NCBI RefSeq assembly: GCF_000620805.1
Contig: NZ_KK211187.1
Coordinates: 2,791,389-2,855,388 of the forward strand
From: Exiguobacterium undae DSM 14481
Lineage (GTDB): Bacteria; Bacillota; Bacilli; Exiguobacteriales; Exiguobacteriaceae
Length of the DNA stretch: 64,000 bases
Direction of reading: 5' to 3'
The notes under the pieces were generated by a model, which worked only from the letters and a program-made list of their open reading frames with translations, made no database searches and was not told the origin of the DNA. Of this stretch, positions 50,881 to 58,965 are shown one piece after another (positions within the stretch are counted from its first letter, which is position 1; every line of letters begins with the position of its first letter). The translations under genes and the position numbers were made by a program.

Positions 50881-51196
50881 CTTTCTTAATGAAAGATGAC
50901 ATGTTTCTTCTTCTAATTAGATAATTTTCTTTTCATATCGGGAATGGGTCAGTTGATCCGTTTCTTTTTTTATTACCACGCTGAACAGTAAACTGAAAAA
51001 TTGTAAAATACCATTACTCAAAAAGATTCATTAGACTTTAGCAACTAGATTTCAATAAACCACAAAAATAAATAATACAATATAAACTTCCCTTCCTATT
51101 TTAATTTAATATATGTAAGTTGATTGTTTTTAGTAAAATACGGGGAAATATTACTAATGGTTCTTCGCTGTTTTTCCGTATAGAAAGGAGATTAGC
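50881..51196. other. AT-rich intergenic region of 316 bases
   Basis: Apart from a terminator hairpin at about 50943-50973 and the ribosome binding site of the following gene (AAAGGAG), it is AT-rich with no palindrome, riboswitch or credible small gene. It presumably holds the promoter of the membrane protein gene. Confidence 0.5.
50943..50973 (+). terminator. Intrinsic terminator
   Basis: AATGGGTCA pairs with TGATCCGTT (G-T pairs included), then TTCTTTTTTT. It ends the 158-residue gene. Confidence 0.55.
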
Positions 51197-52411
51197 ATGC
51201 AGTACCTAGTTCAGATTTTGCACTCCATATCTTTAGCCATCCTCGTTGCCGCTATCATTTATCGCCTGCAAGTCGTCAAAGGTGAGAGACCTCCTGAAAA
51301 ATTAACTGACGCGACGCTTCTACTCTGGTTAAGTAGCATTTTGTTTCTGACTTCTCTCTTGAATGGTTACATCCTCTATCGTCAAAACGGTCAATTCGAA
51401 ATCATACTGCTGCCGCTCTTATTTTTAACGGTTTTCTCTTTGTTTTTATGGATTTTTTACTGTCTCTATAAATATTCGAAACGTCGCCTCTCCCCTCAGA
51501 TTGTCATTCCTGCAGCCATTTTGTTACTTCTATACTTACTAACCGCATTTGCGACTCTGTTTCATTTTGAAAATATGTTCTATATCGTACTCTGTCTTGG
51601 TATCCTTAGCATTTTTGTTAGCGGACTGTTTTTATTAAAGTATCAGTCCTTTCAGGCAATGCCCCGTATCTGGAAGTACGCATTACCCTTTGGTATTTTA
51701 TTTATCTTACTTTCGTACGAAGTCATTTCATCTGCTCCTCCCACAACGAATTCAGAATCAACAGCAGCTCCCGCTTCTACCGATACTGATGCCGACACTG
51801 AAAATGAACCAATTTCTGAAGAACCTGTCGAGGAGCCTATCATAGAAGAGGCAGAAGATGAATCTGTACAAGAAACTTCAGATGATGCAGCAGAAGCCCC
51901 AAAAGAAAAGGTCTATGATCAAACTAAAAAGTATTACGCTTCCTATACCCCGGTAAACCTTCAAAATGTTAATGAAAAAATCGAACTTGCTCCAAACTTC
52001 TTTTATGAAATCAATCAAATTGAAGTTGGCGAAGTCACTGCCTATGAACCATTCGTGAAGAAATTCATGTTTGATGCCGAACCTATTTCTGTGTTGAAAG
52101 TATCTGTGACCGTTCAAAATGACACCTCACAAGACTACTACTATTCTTTTGCTAGTACCTTTATTAACAATGGAACAAATGAATATAATCCCGTCGGAAA
52201 GTTTACGTTAAATCGAAGCTACGATCCAAACGCGGACCTTCCACTTCTTCGCTCAGGTACGAAAGATCGAGGGAGCTACTATGTTTTCATGGAAGAAGCT
52301 GCAGATACTCTCGATTCCTTTGATTTTCTGATTGGTTTACCGACCGATCCTGCTACAGGTAACACTGTCGATTCTTCTACCAATAATGCAATCACTATCC
52401 CTCTAAATTGA
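51197..52411 (+). CDS. Membrane protein with acidic linker and extracytoplasmic beta domain
   Basis: A 404-residue protein. About six membrane helices occupy residues 1-180. A low-complexity Ser/Thr/Ala then Glu/Asp-rich linker (about 185-235) follows. A C-terminal ~165-residue domain probably lies outside the cell: beta-rich, with a segment like those in DUF4352/DUF5068-type extracellular proteins (VSVTVQNDTSQDYYYSF). Function unknown. It lies 172 bases upstream of the helicase-nuclease gene on the same strand, with a terminator between, so an operon is not required. AAAGGAG supports the ATG. Confidence 0.68.
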   Translation: MQYLVQILHSISLAILVAAIIYRLQVVKGERPPEKLTDATLLLWLSSILFLTSLLNGYILYRQNGQFEIILLPLLFLTVFSLFLWIFYCLYKYSKRRLSPQIVIPAAILLLLYLLTAFATLFHFENMFYIVLCLGILSIFVSGLFLLKYQSFQAMPRIWKYALPFGILFILLSYEVISSAPPTTNSESTAAPASTDTDADTENEPISEEPVEEPIIEEAEDESVQETSDDAAEAPKEKVYDQTKKYYASYTPVNLQNVNEKIELAPNFFYEINQIEVGEVTAYEPFVKKFMFDAEPISVLKVSVTVQNDTSQDYYYSFASTFINNGTNEYNPVGKFTLNRSYDPNADLPLLRSGTKDRGSYYVFMEEAADTLDSFDFLIGLPTDPATGNTVDSSTNNAITIPLN

Positions 52412-52445
52412 CTTTCCGAAGACCCATTCGGAAAGTCTTTTTTTC
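52408..52445 (+). terminator. Intrinsic terminator of the membrane protein gene
   Basis: GACTTTCCGAA and TTCGGAAAGTC pair around the stop codon, followed by TTTTTTT. Confidence 0.85.
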
Positions 52446-52583
52446 TGCTCCCTACTATTCTCTTCATCCTGTTTCCTTGTATACTAATAGTGTCCTAAAA
52501 ACTAGGAATTAAGCACTTATTTTTTCAATAAACCACCTCTAATTTCCTAACTTTTAAATTTACATATAAGGAGCTACCTAGTA

Positions 52584-55500
52584 ATGAGCACTACCCGTTC
52601 AAAAGCAATCAACCTTTTTCAATTCATGGCTTCCGTCAAGAAGCTTGGCTTAAAAACACAACGAGATACCAAAACGTATACAACGATTTTAGATGAGACG
52701 ACGATGAACTTTCCGAACGTCACTTCAACAAGCGATGACAGTCAGCAAACCATCGTCGAAGTAAAGTTTCACCCTGCCTTCACAATCGATCGTCCTGCCC
52801 TCCCGAGTAAATTAAGCGAATGGACCGTGACGACCGGTGACGACGTTACACCCAAGGCTTCTCTTCCAGAAGAATTAACGTCACTTTGGACGACCTACGA
52901 ATTAGCTATTCGTGACTGGAAAGAGAAAAAACGTCAGCATGAAAAGGCACAAGCACTCTATGACTTGATGTACCGGATGTATCAGTTCCAAACGACTGAT
53001 AATGATACCCATGAAATCGTTTGGTCCTTCGGTCACCTGCACTGGCCAACACAATCTATTCAGCGACCACTTTTCGTCCGACCCGCTGTCATTGAGTTTG
53101 ATACTGAAAAAAGTTTGTTCCGCATTGAAACGACACCAACACTTCCGAAACTTGAGTTAGATATGCTGAACTGGGACAGCGTCTGGATGAAAGCAGAGCT
53201 CTCGGAATACGAACTCGATTTCAAGGAAGACCACGCCTTCGACTTTAACCCTTGGGACGAAACGCAACTCCAAGAACGAAGCGAACAAGTACTTCGGCTG
53301 TTACATGCGGACCATGCTTATGCACAAGAAGCTGACGTTTACGTCATGCCAGGTGTCCGCCTTTATCGGCGTCCGAAATCCAATCACAGTTGGGTCGAAG
53401 AGCATGAACACCTTGCGGAAGCGATCGAGCAGGACTTACCGTTGTCACCTGCGCTCGAACAGTTCTTTACTTCGGATGATGCAGCGATTGCTGCCCTAGA
53501 TCAACAAGATCGTACCGAGTGGCAGGCTGTCGGCGAAGAGATTTTATTCCCGCTTCCTTACAATGAAGAACAAAAACGAATTCTTCAGCAGTTAAGTAAC
53601 AACGCAGGTGTCGTCGTTCAGGGACCACCGGGTACCGGAAAGAGCCACACGATTTCCAACTTAATTTCGCATCTTCTCGCTCACGGGAAACGTGTGCTTG
53701 TCACAAGTGAAAAAGAACATGCCTTAACGGTACTCCGCGATAAATTGCCTGCTGAAATCCGTGAACTGGCGGTCTCTGTTTTAGGCGCTGATTCCAAGAT
53801 GATTAAACAAACGGAAACATCTTTACATGGTATCTCAAGCTATTTGAATAAGACGTCAGCTGAAGAACTAGAAGCAAGTGCCACAACGATTCGGAATCAT
53901 CTCGAAACGATTCGTCGCGAAATTGCGTCGACGCGTCGGATGATGCTTGATCAAGCCATTATCGAACACGACGGTCTGACGATTGGTCAAGAAACGAAGA
54001 CGCCACTCGAGTGGGCAAAATGGATGAGTCAATCCACGATTTCGACACAGATTCCGACGCCGCTTTTGTCTGAAGAAGCACCAATGAGTGCCGTCGATAT
54101 TCAGGAACTGTATGAATTGATGCAGGATCAAGAAGCACTTGCCGAACTCAAGATTCTCGGTCGCCGACCAACACGGACGGCGTTTGCGGAACCAATGATC
54201 TTCGAAGAACTCGTCGCTGAAGTAACAGCACTCCGACTCATCGAACCGACTGCGTTACCAGTTGCATGGATGAAATCCGCGTCGGATGAGACCAAACATC
54301 AACTACTCGACTGGCTCCAGCAGTCCATTCGGCAATATACGAACCTTGAAGACTGGACACTTGCCTTATATCGTCATTGGCTGGCGCATCCTTCTGATTT
54401 CGATGAGCTCGAGCAAGATCGGTTGACGTTCGAACAGACACTTCTTGAGATCGAACAACTCGAGCGGACCGTTTCGTTACATGATTTTGCTCTTCCGACA
54501 ACAGATCAAGATGTATCTGTACTCGCAACGGAACTCTTGCCCCTGTTTGAAGCAAACAAGGTCGATGGGATGTTCTTTAAATGGACAAAACGAAAAAAAT
54601 ACGCCCTTCTTTTAGATGAAGTGACGATTGACGGGAAGAAGATGGCGAGTGCCGCAGATGTTACGTTACTCTTGCAACAGTTGACGTATACGGAATCACT
54701 TCGAAAACTCGAGCGGACGTTTAAGCATCGCTTTGAACATCATTCCATTGAAATTCCGGTTGGTCCTTTAACGACGTACCGAAAAGCGCTCGATGTTTTC
54801 CGCCAACTTGACAGTATCATGCAACACTTTACGCAAGTCCTCCGTCCATTACACGCAAGTTATGAAAATCATGACTTCACGTATGAATCAGAGTGGCTCG
54901 GGCTTCAAACCAATGCCCTAGAGTCACTCTTTGAACTAAAGCGTCTAGATGAACTGCACGAGCAGCAACAAACCTGGTTATCTTTACTCGATGTAGCAGA
55001 ACTCACCCACCCTATCACTATTAAGCTACAGCAAGCGATTCGTGATTGGGATGCTACTCGCTACACAGTGATTTATGAAGAATTACGACTCTTGGAAACG
55101 AATGAGCATCGGGCAAGTCGCTTACAAACACTTAGTAACACGTTGGAACAGGCTGCTCCGAACTGGCTCACGGCATTACGAACGAACAGTGCCCCGACGT
55201 TTCATGCACTCGAACTTCGTGACGCGTGGCACCTCGCCTACGTCAAGAGTCGACTTGAAGCTTTGAGTGATGCAGACGAACGCGAGCAGCTCCATCGTCT
55301 TGAGCAAGAAGAAGGACAGACCGTCGCTCGTCTCTGTGCGACGCTCGCTTGGAAAGAGCAGCTCAAACGGATGACGCCTTCGAAACAAGAACAGCTCAAT
55401 AGTTGGGCGACCTTGATTCGAAAAGTCGGAAAAGGAACGGGTAAACATGCACCACGTTACCGGAAAGAAGCCGCCAAACAAATGATGCAGGCCCAAGACG

Positions 55501-56768
55501 CAATTCCAGTCTGGATCATGCCGGTCAATCGTGTCCTTGAATCCTTTAAGGCTGCGAGCGATCTCTTTGACGTCATCATCTTTGATGAAAGTTCGCAAAG
55601 TACGATGGATGCGATTTCGCTCCTGTCGCGGGCACGAAAAGCGATCATCGTCGGCGACGATCGGCAAATCAGTCCGACAAGCTTTGATAACCGCGATAAT
55701 GTCGAAGAAAAACGGAAAACGTATTTCGGAGATGATTCGACGATGACCTTGTTTGATGGGACAAGTAGTCTCTATTCCCTTGCCTCCGTCAAGTTCAGTA
55801 CGAAAGTCGGCTTACGGGAACACTTCCGTTGTGTACCGGAAATCATTGGTTTCAGCAACGCTCACGTCTATGACGGAACGATTGTCCCGCTCCGCTTGCC
55901 CCAACGCGCTGAACGACTGAATCCAGCCGTCAAAAATCATTTTGTTCATGAGGGATACGTCGACGAGACAACGATGGACAAGGTGAACGTACCGGAAGCA
56001 CGTGCCATCGTCGCTGAACTGAAACGAATGATGCAAGATCCGCTTTATCAAAATCGGACGTTTGGTGTCGTCTCCTTACTCGGAAATGCCCAAGCTAATC
56101 AGATTGAACGGATCGCGACGGCAGAAATCGGAATCGAGACGTTGATGCAGCATCAAGTCCGTTTTGGGGATGCCTACACTTTCCAAGGAGACGAGCGTGA
56201 CGTCATGTTACTCTCAATGGTCGTCGCCCCAAACAAACGCTTCATGGCGATGACGAAAGAAACCGATAGTCAACGCTTTAATGTCGCAGCGAGCCGGGCC
56301 CGCGATCAAATGATTCTGTTCCATTCGGTCTCATTGAATGACATCGGCAACAGCAACTGCATGCGTTACAAGTTGCTCGGCTATTGTCAAAATCCACTTG
56401 GTGACCAAGCATCCTTCGAGAGCGTCAAACATCGCTTTGACTCACAATTCGAAGAAGCCGTTTACCGTCGTCTTGTCGCACGGGGATACCTCGTCACGCC
56501 TCAAGTCCAAGTCAACGGCTACCGGATCGACCTTGTCGTCGAAGGCGAACACAACCGACTTGCCGTCGAATGTGATGGAGAACGTTGGCACGGACCAGAT
56601 GTGTATGAAGCGGACATGTTCCGACAAAAAGTCTTGGAGCGAGCGGGTTGGAACTTCTGGCGTGTCCGTGGTCGTCATTTCTATCAAGACGCAGATCGTG
56701 CGATGGAATCACTCTGGACAACACTTGAAGAGATGGAGATAAAACCTTCACTAGTTGAATATGTATAA
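52584..56768 (+). CDS. Superfamily 1 helicase with C-terminal MTES_1575/Vsr-like nuclease
   Basis: A 1394-residue protein. Residues 1-330 are unrecognised. A Upf1/COG1112-type SF1 helicase core is split by a long helical insert (about 400-970). Motif I G347PPGTGKS354, motif II FDESSQ (Asp1001, Glu1002), motif III GDDRQ (1024-1028), motif V-like FQGDERD (about 1200) and motif VI AASRAR (about 1237). The last ~110 residues form a PD-(D/E)xK nuclease of the MTES_1575/Vsr-like type: Glu near 1290, Asp1316 in RIDLVVE, and E1329-C-D1331. It should use ATP to move along nucleic acid and cut it. Such helicase-nuclease fusions are frequent in phage-defence islands. It stands beside, and convergent to, BREX. 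GC content here is near the chromosomal level. Confidence 0.88.
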   Translation: MSTTRSKAINLFQFMASVKKLGLKTQRDTKTYTTILDETTMNFPNVTSTSDDSQQTIVEVKFHPAFTIDRPALPSKLSEWTVTTGDDVTPKASLPEELTSLWTTYELAIRDWKEKKRQHEKAQALYDLMYRMYQFQTTDNDTHEIVWSFGHLHWPTQSIQRPLFVRPAVIEFDTEKSLFRIETTPTLPKLELDMLNWDSVWMKAELSEYELDFKEDHAFDFNPWDETQLQERSEQVLRLLHADHAYAQEADVYVMPGVRLYRRPKSNHSWVEEHEHLAEAIEQDLPLSPALEQFFTSDDAAIAALDQQDRTEWQAVGEEILFPLPYNEEQKRILQQLSNNAGVVVQGPPGTGKSHTISNLISHLLAHGKRVLVTSEKEHALTVLRDKLPAEIRELAVSVLGADSKMIKQTETSLHGISSYLNKTSAEELEASATTIRNHLETIRREIASTRRMMLDQAIIEHDGLTIGQETKTPLEWAKWMSQSTISTQIPTPLLSEEAPMSAVDIQELYELMQDQEALAELKILGRRPTRTAFAEPMIFEELVAEVTALRLIEPTALPVAWMKSASDETKHQLLDWLQQSIRQYTNLEDWTLALYRHWLAHPSDFDELEQDRLTFEQTLLEIEQLERTVSLHDFALPTTDQDVSVLATELLPLFEANKVDGMFFKWTKRKKYALLLDEVTIDGKKMASAADVTLLLQQLTYTESLRKLERTFKHRFEHHSIEIPVGPLTTYRKALDVFRQLDSIMQHFTQVLRPLHASYENHDFTYESEWLGLQTNALESLFELKRLDELHEQQQTWLSLLDVAELTHPITIKLQQAIRDWDATRYTVIYEELRLLETNEHRASRLQTLSNTLEQAAPNWLTALRTNSAPTFHALELRDAWHLAYVKSRLEALSDADEREQLHRLEQEEGQTVARLCATLAWKEQLKRMTPSKQEQLNSWATLIRKVGKGTGKHAPRYRKEAAKQMMQAQDAIPVWIMPVNRVLESFKAASDLFDVIIFDESSQSTMDAISLLSRARKAIIVGDDRQISPTSFDNRDNVEEKRKTYFGDDSTMTLFDGTSSLYSLASVKFSTKVGLREHFRCVPEIIGFSNAHVYDGTIVPLRLPQRAERLNPAVKNHFVHEGYVDETTMDKVNVPEARAIVAELKRMMQDPLYQNRTFGVVSLLGNAQANQIERIATAEIGIETLMQHQVRFGDAYTFQGDERDVMLLSMVVAPNKRFMAMTKETDSQRFNVAASRARDQMILFHSVSLNDIGNSNCMRYKLLGYCQNPLGDQASFESVKHRFDSQFEEAVYRRLVARGYLVTPQVQVNGYRIDLVVEGEHNRLAVECDGERWHGPDVYEADMFRQKVLERAGWNFWRVRGRHFYQDADRAMESLWTTLEEMEIKPSLVEYV

Positions 56769-56805
56769 GCAAAAGGAACAGTCCAAAACGGGCTGTTCCT
56801 TTTAT
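56769..56805. terminator. Bidirectional terminator between helicase-nuclease and brxL
   Basis: AAAAGGAACAG and CTGTTCCTTTT form a stem with A and T flanks, ending both convergent units. A second palindrome, TGAACA-N5-TGTTCA, at 56827-56843 lies closer to brxL. Confidence 0.82.
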
Positions 56806-56891
56806 CTCATCTCATGATGGTGTTTTTGAACAATTTATGTTCATTCTCTTATCTTATAAACATAATATTCATCCGAATATTTCTTGGCGAT

Positions 56892-58949
56892 TCAACTTAC
56901 ACCCAGTGCTTTAAATACAGCATCTGTTGGGTCTGCATAAAATACTGGTTGTACTTTGACTAATAAATCAGGTGGGACAGTTTGTAAATCCATAACAGAT
57001 GATGCAGGGATTAATACTTTTTTCGCGCCTGCATCGACGCAGACTTGTAAAACACTTGCAAATTCTTCAACCTTTGCAATTGTTCCACCAACAGTCATAT
57101 TACCAATAACAACTGTACTTTCTTGAACCGGTTTGTCCAATGCTGCTGAGCATAAGCCAATTAGTTCCGCAATCGCAAGTTCATTCGTTAGTCCAATTCC
57201 TTGAAGATCACTAATATGCATCAAGTAATCTTTTGTTTTGGTACTAATGGTATTACTAATGCTTTTACTGTTAGCTGTGAAGAAACGAAAAGCTGTGTCT
57301 AAGCTTTCTTTTGTCTCTCGAGAAGAACCAACACCTGATTTATCAAACTTACCCGTTCCACTGACAACTTGATTTTCGAGTTTGTAAACGCCTATCATAC
57401 CTGAGTTACCATGCCCTACAACATAGATATGTCCAGGCTTACCCATGCCTTCAGGAATGAGCTTTCCACCACCTTGTTCCGGTACGGAAACATGTTCTTC
57501 TTCTAGTGTCTCTTTATCGATATAAGAGAACATCACATCATAAAATTCCATGCCACCAATTTTCTTTAGTTGTTCCTTAACTCGGCGACGTCCTTCTAAT
57601 GCATAACGCAAAATTTCTTCAATATCTTCCTTTGTATAAATTCCATTTGGGTAGATGAGCTTTACCATCCCTGATACTGTTTTGCGCACGGCTATAGTAT
57701 CTCGTTGGTTTAAGTTATTACCTAATTTAAAATAACCGTCTGTTGAATCCGCAAACGAGCGTTTTCTCATTTCTCTAAAGAATTCAGCGATATAGTCTAC
57801 AATGAATCCGTATTTATCAGTAAAGAAGTCTGGTCGCATTTTGGGAATTTCCCAGCCCGGCATATAATAATGCATTCGATCAAAAAATGCCGTATCATTT
57901 GCCATTTCTTCAGGGAATGGTGCAAATAAATGAGAGGTTTTTAATAAGACATCTAAACTTTGATTGATATTACCAACAAAAACCATAGAGGCCGAAGCAT
58001 TCTTTTCTTCTTTACCTCTGGCAAACGATCCTGAAGCCATATAATCCTTCATAATTTGAATGCCATCTTTGTCTTTAAATCGAATACCTGCGACTTCATC
58101 AAATGCAACGCAATCCCACATTCCAACCAATCCAACTTTTCGAGTGGACATATTGTAGAACAAATTGGCTACAGTTGACTGTCCACCTGACACTAAGATA
58201 GAGTTAGGTGAAATTTCTTTGTATACATGTGATTTTCCTGTTCCACGAGGTCCAAGTTCACACATGTTGTAGTTGTTTTCTACGAGAGGAACGAGTCGTA
58301 AAAGCAAATGCCACTTTACACGTTCTTCTAATTGTGTCGGTTCCATCCCAGTCGATCGAATCAATGCATCGATCCATTCATTTTTTGTAAATTGCTTGCG
58401 CCCTTCAAATACTTCATTCATTTCCATATTCGGCATTTGAATTGGCTGCAAACTACTAACACTAAATGGATTTGAAGCTCGCCCTTCTTCATCGTAATAA
58501 TAATCAATCTTGACCATACACCAAATGCCACCGACAAGAAGTTTATCAAACTCTTTTATAAAATTAGAAGGAATCGGAACACCTTTTAATCCAAGATTCG
58601 AAAACTCTGCTTCATACGTATCAATCTTCGGATTTAAAGCTACTGTCACTTTATCAATAATTGAATATTGTCCCAGTTCACGAATTCTTGATTTGATCTT
58701 TTCTGATTCGTCTGGACGAACAAAGTTATCAGTCAAGATTTTTTTTACGCGATCTACACCTTCTTGAATGCTCTGCTCATCATCAGTCGCTGCATACATT
58801 CCTAACAAATACTCAAGTACATATACAGGAACATTTGCACCTTCTTTAATGAGTTTAGTTAAGTCTTTACGAACAACTCGCCCAGCAAATATATCATTTA
58901 ATTTCTTATCAAGATCTAGTGTCGAAGTCCCATCTGTTTCTTCTGCCAC
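56892..58949 (-). CDS. brxL: BREX protein BrxL (Lon-like AAA+)
   Basis: A 685-residue protein typical of type 1 BREX. The AAA+ ATPase has Walker A GPRGTGKS (233-240) and Walker B CVAFDEV (Asp284, Glu285). The C-terminal ~180 residues are a Lon-protease-like fold (starting near QGIGLTNELAIAELIGLCSAAL). The canonical Ser of GPSAG and the Lys of the Lon dyad are not visible at the aligned positions (Leu/Asn and Ala), so proteolysis is doubtful. BrxL is known as a DNA-binding helicase-like factor needed for phage exclusion. It is the last gene of the operon, 16 bases after pglZ, and is AT-rich. Confidence 0.94.
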   Translation of the reverse strand: MAEETDGTSTLDLDKKLNDIFAGRVVRKDLTKLIKEGANVPVYVLEYLLGMYAATDDEQSIQEGVDRVKKILTDNFVRPDESEKIKSRIRELGQYSIIDKVTVALNPKIDTYEAEFSNLGLKGVPIPSNFIKEFDKLLVGGIWCMVKIDYYYDEEGRASNPFSVSSLQPIQMPNMEMNEVFEGRKQFTKNEWIDALIRSTGMEPTQLEERVKWHLLLRLVPLVENNYNMCELGPRGTGKSHVYKEISPNSILVSGGQSTVANLFYNMSTRKVGLVGMWDCVAFDEVAGIRFKDKDGIQIMKDYMASGSFARGKEEKNASASMVFVGNINQSLDVLLKTSHLFAPFPEEMANDTAFFDRMHYYMPGWEIPKMRPDFFTDKYGFIVDYIAEFFREMRKRSFADSTDGYFKLGNNLNQRDTIAVRKTVSGMVKLIYPNGIYTKEDIEEILRYALEGRRRVKEQLKKIGGMEFYDVMFSYIDKETLEEEHVSVPEQGGGKLIPEGMGKPGHIYVVGHGNSGMIGVYKLENQVVSGTGKFDKSGVGSSRETKESLDTAFRFFTANSKSISNTISTKTKDYLMHISDLQGIGLTNELAIAELIGLCSAALDKPVQESTVVIGNMTVGGTIAKVEEFASVLQVCVDAGAKKVLIPASSVMDLQTVPPDLLVKVQPVFYADPTDAVFKALGVS

Positions 58950-58965
58950 AAGTACACCTCCTCAA

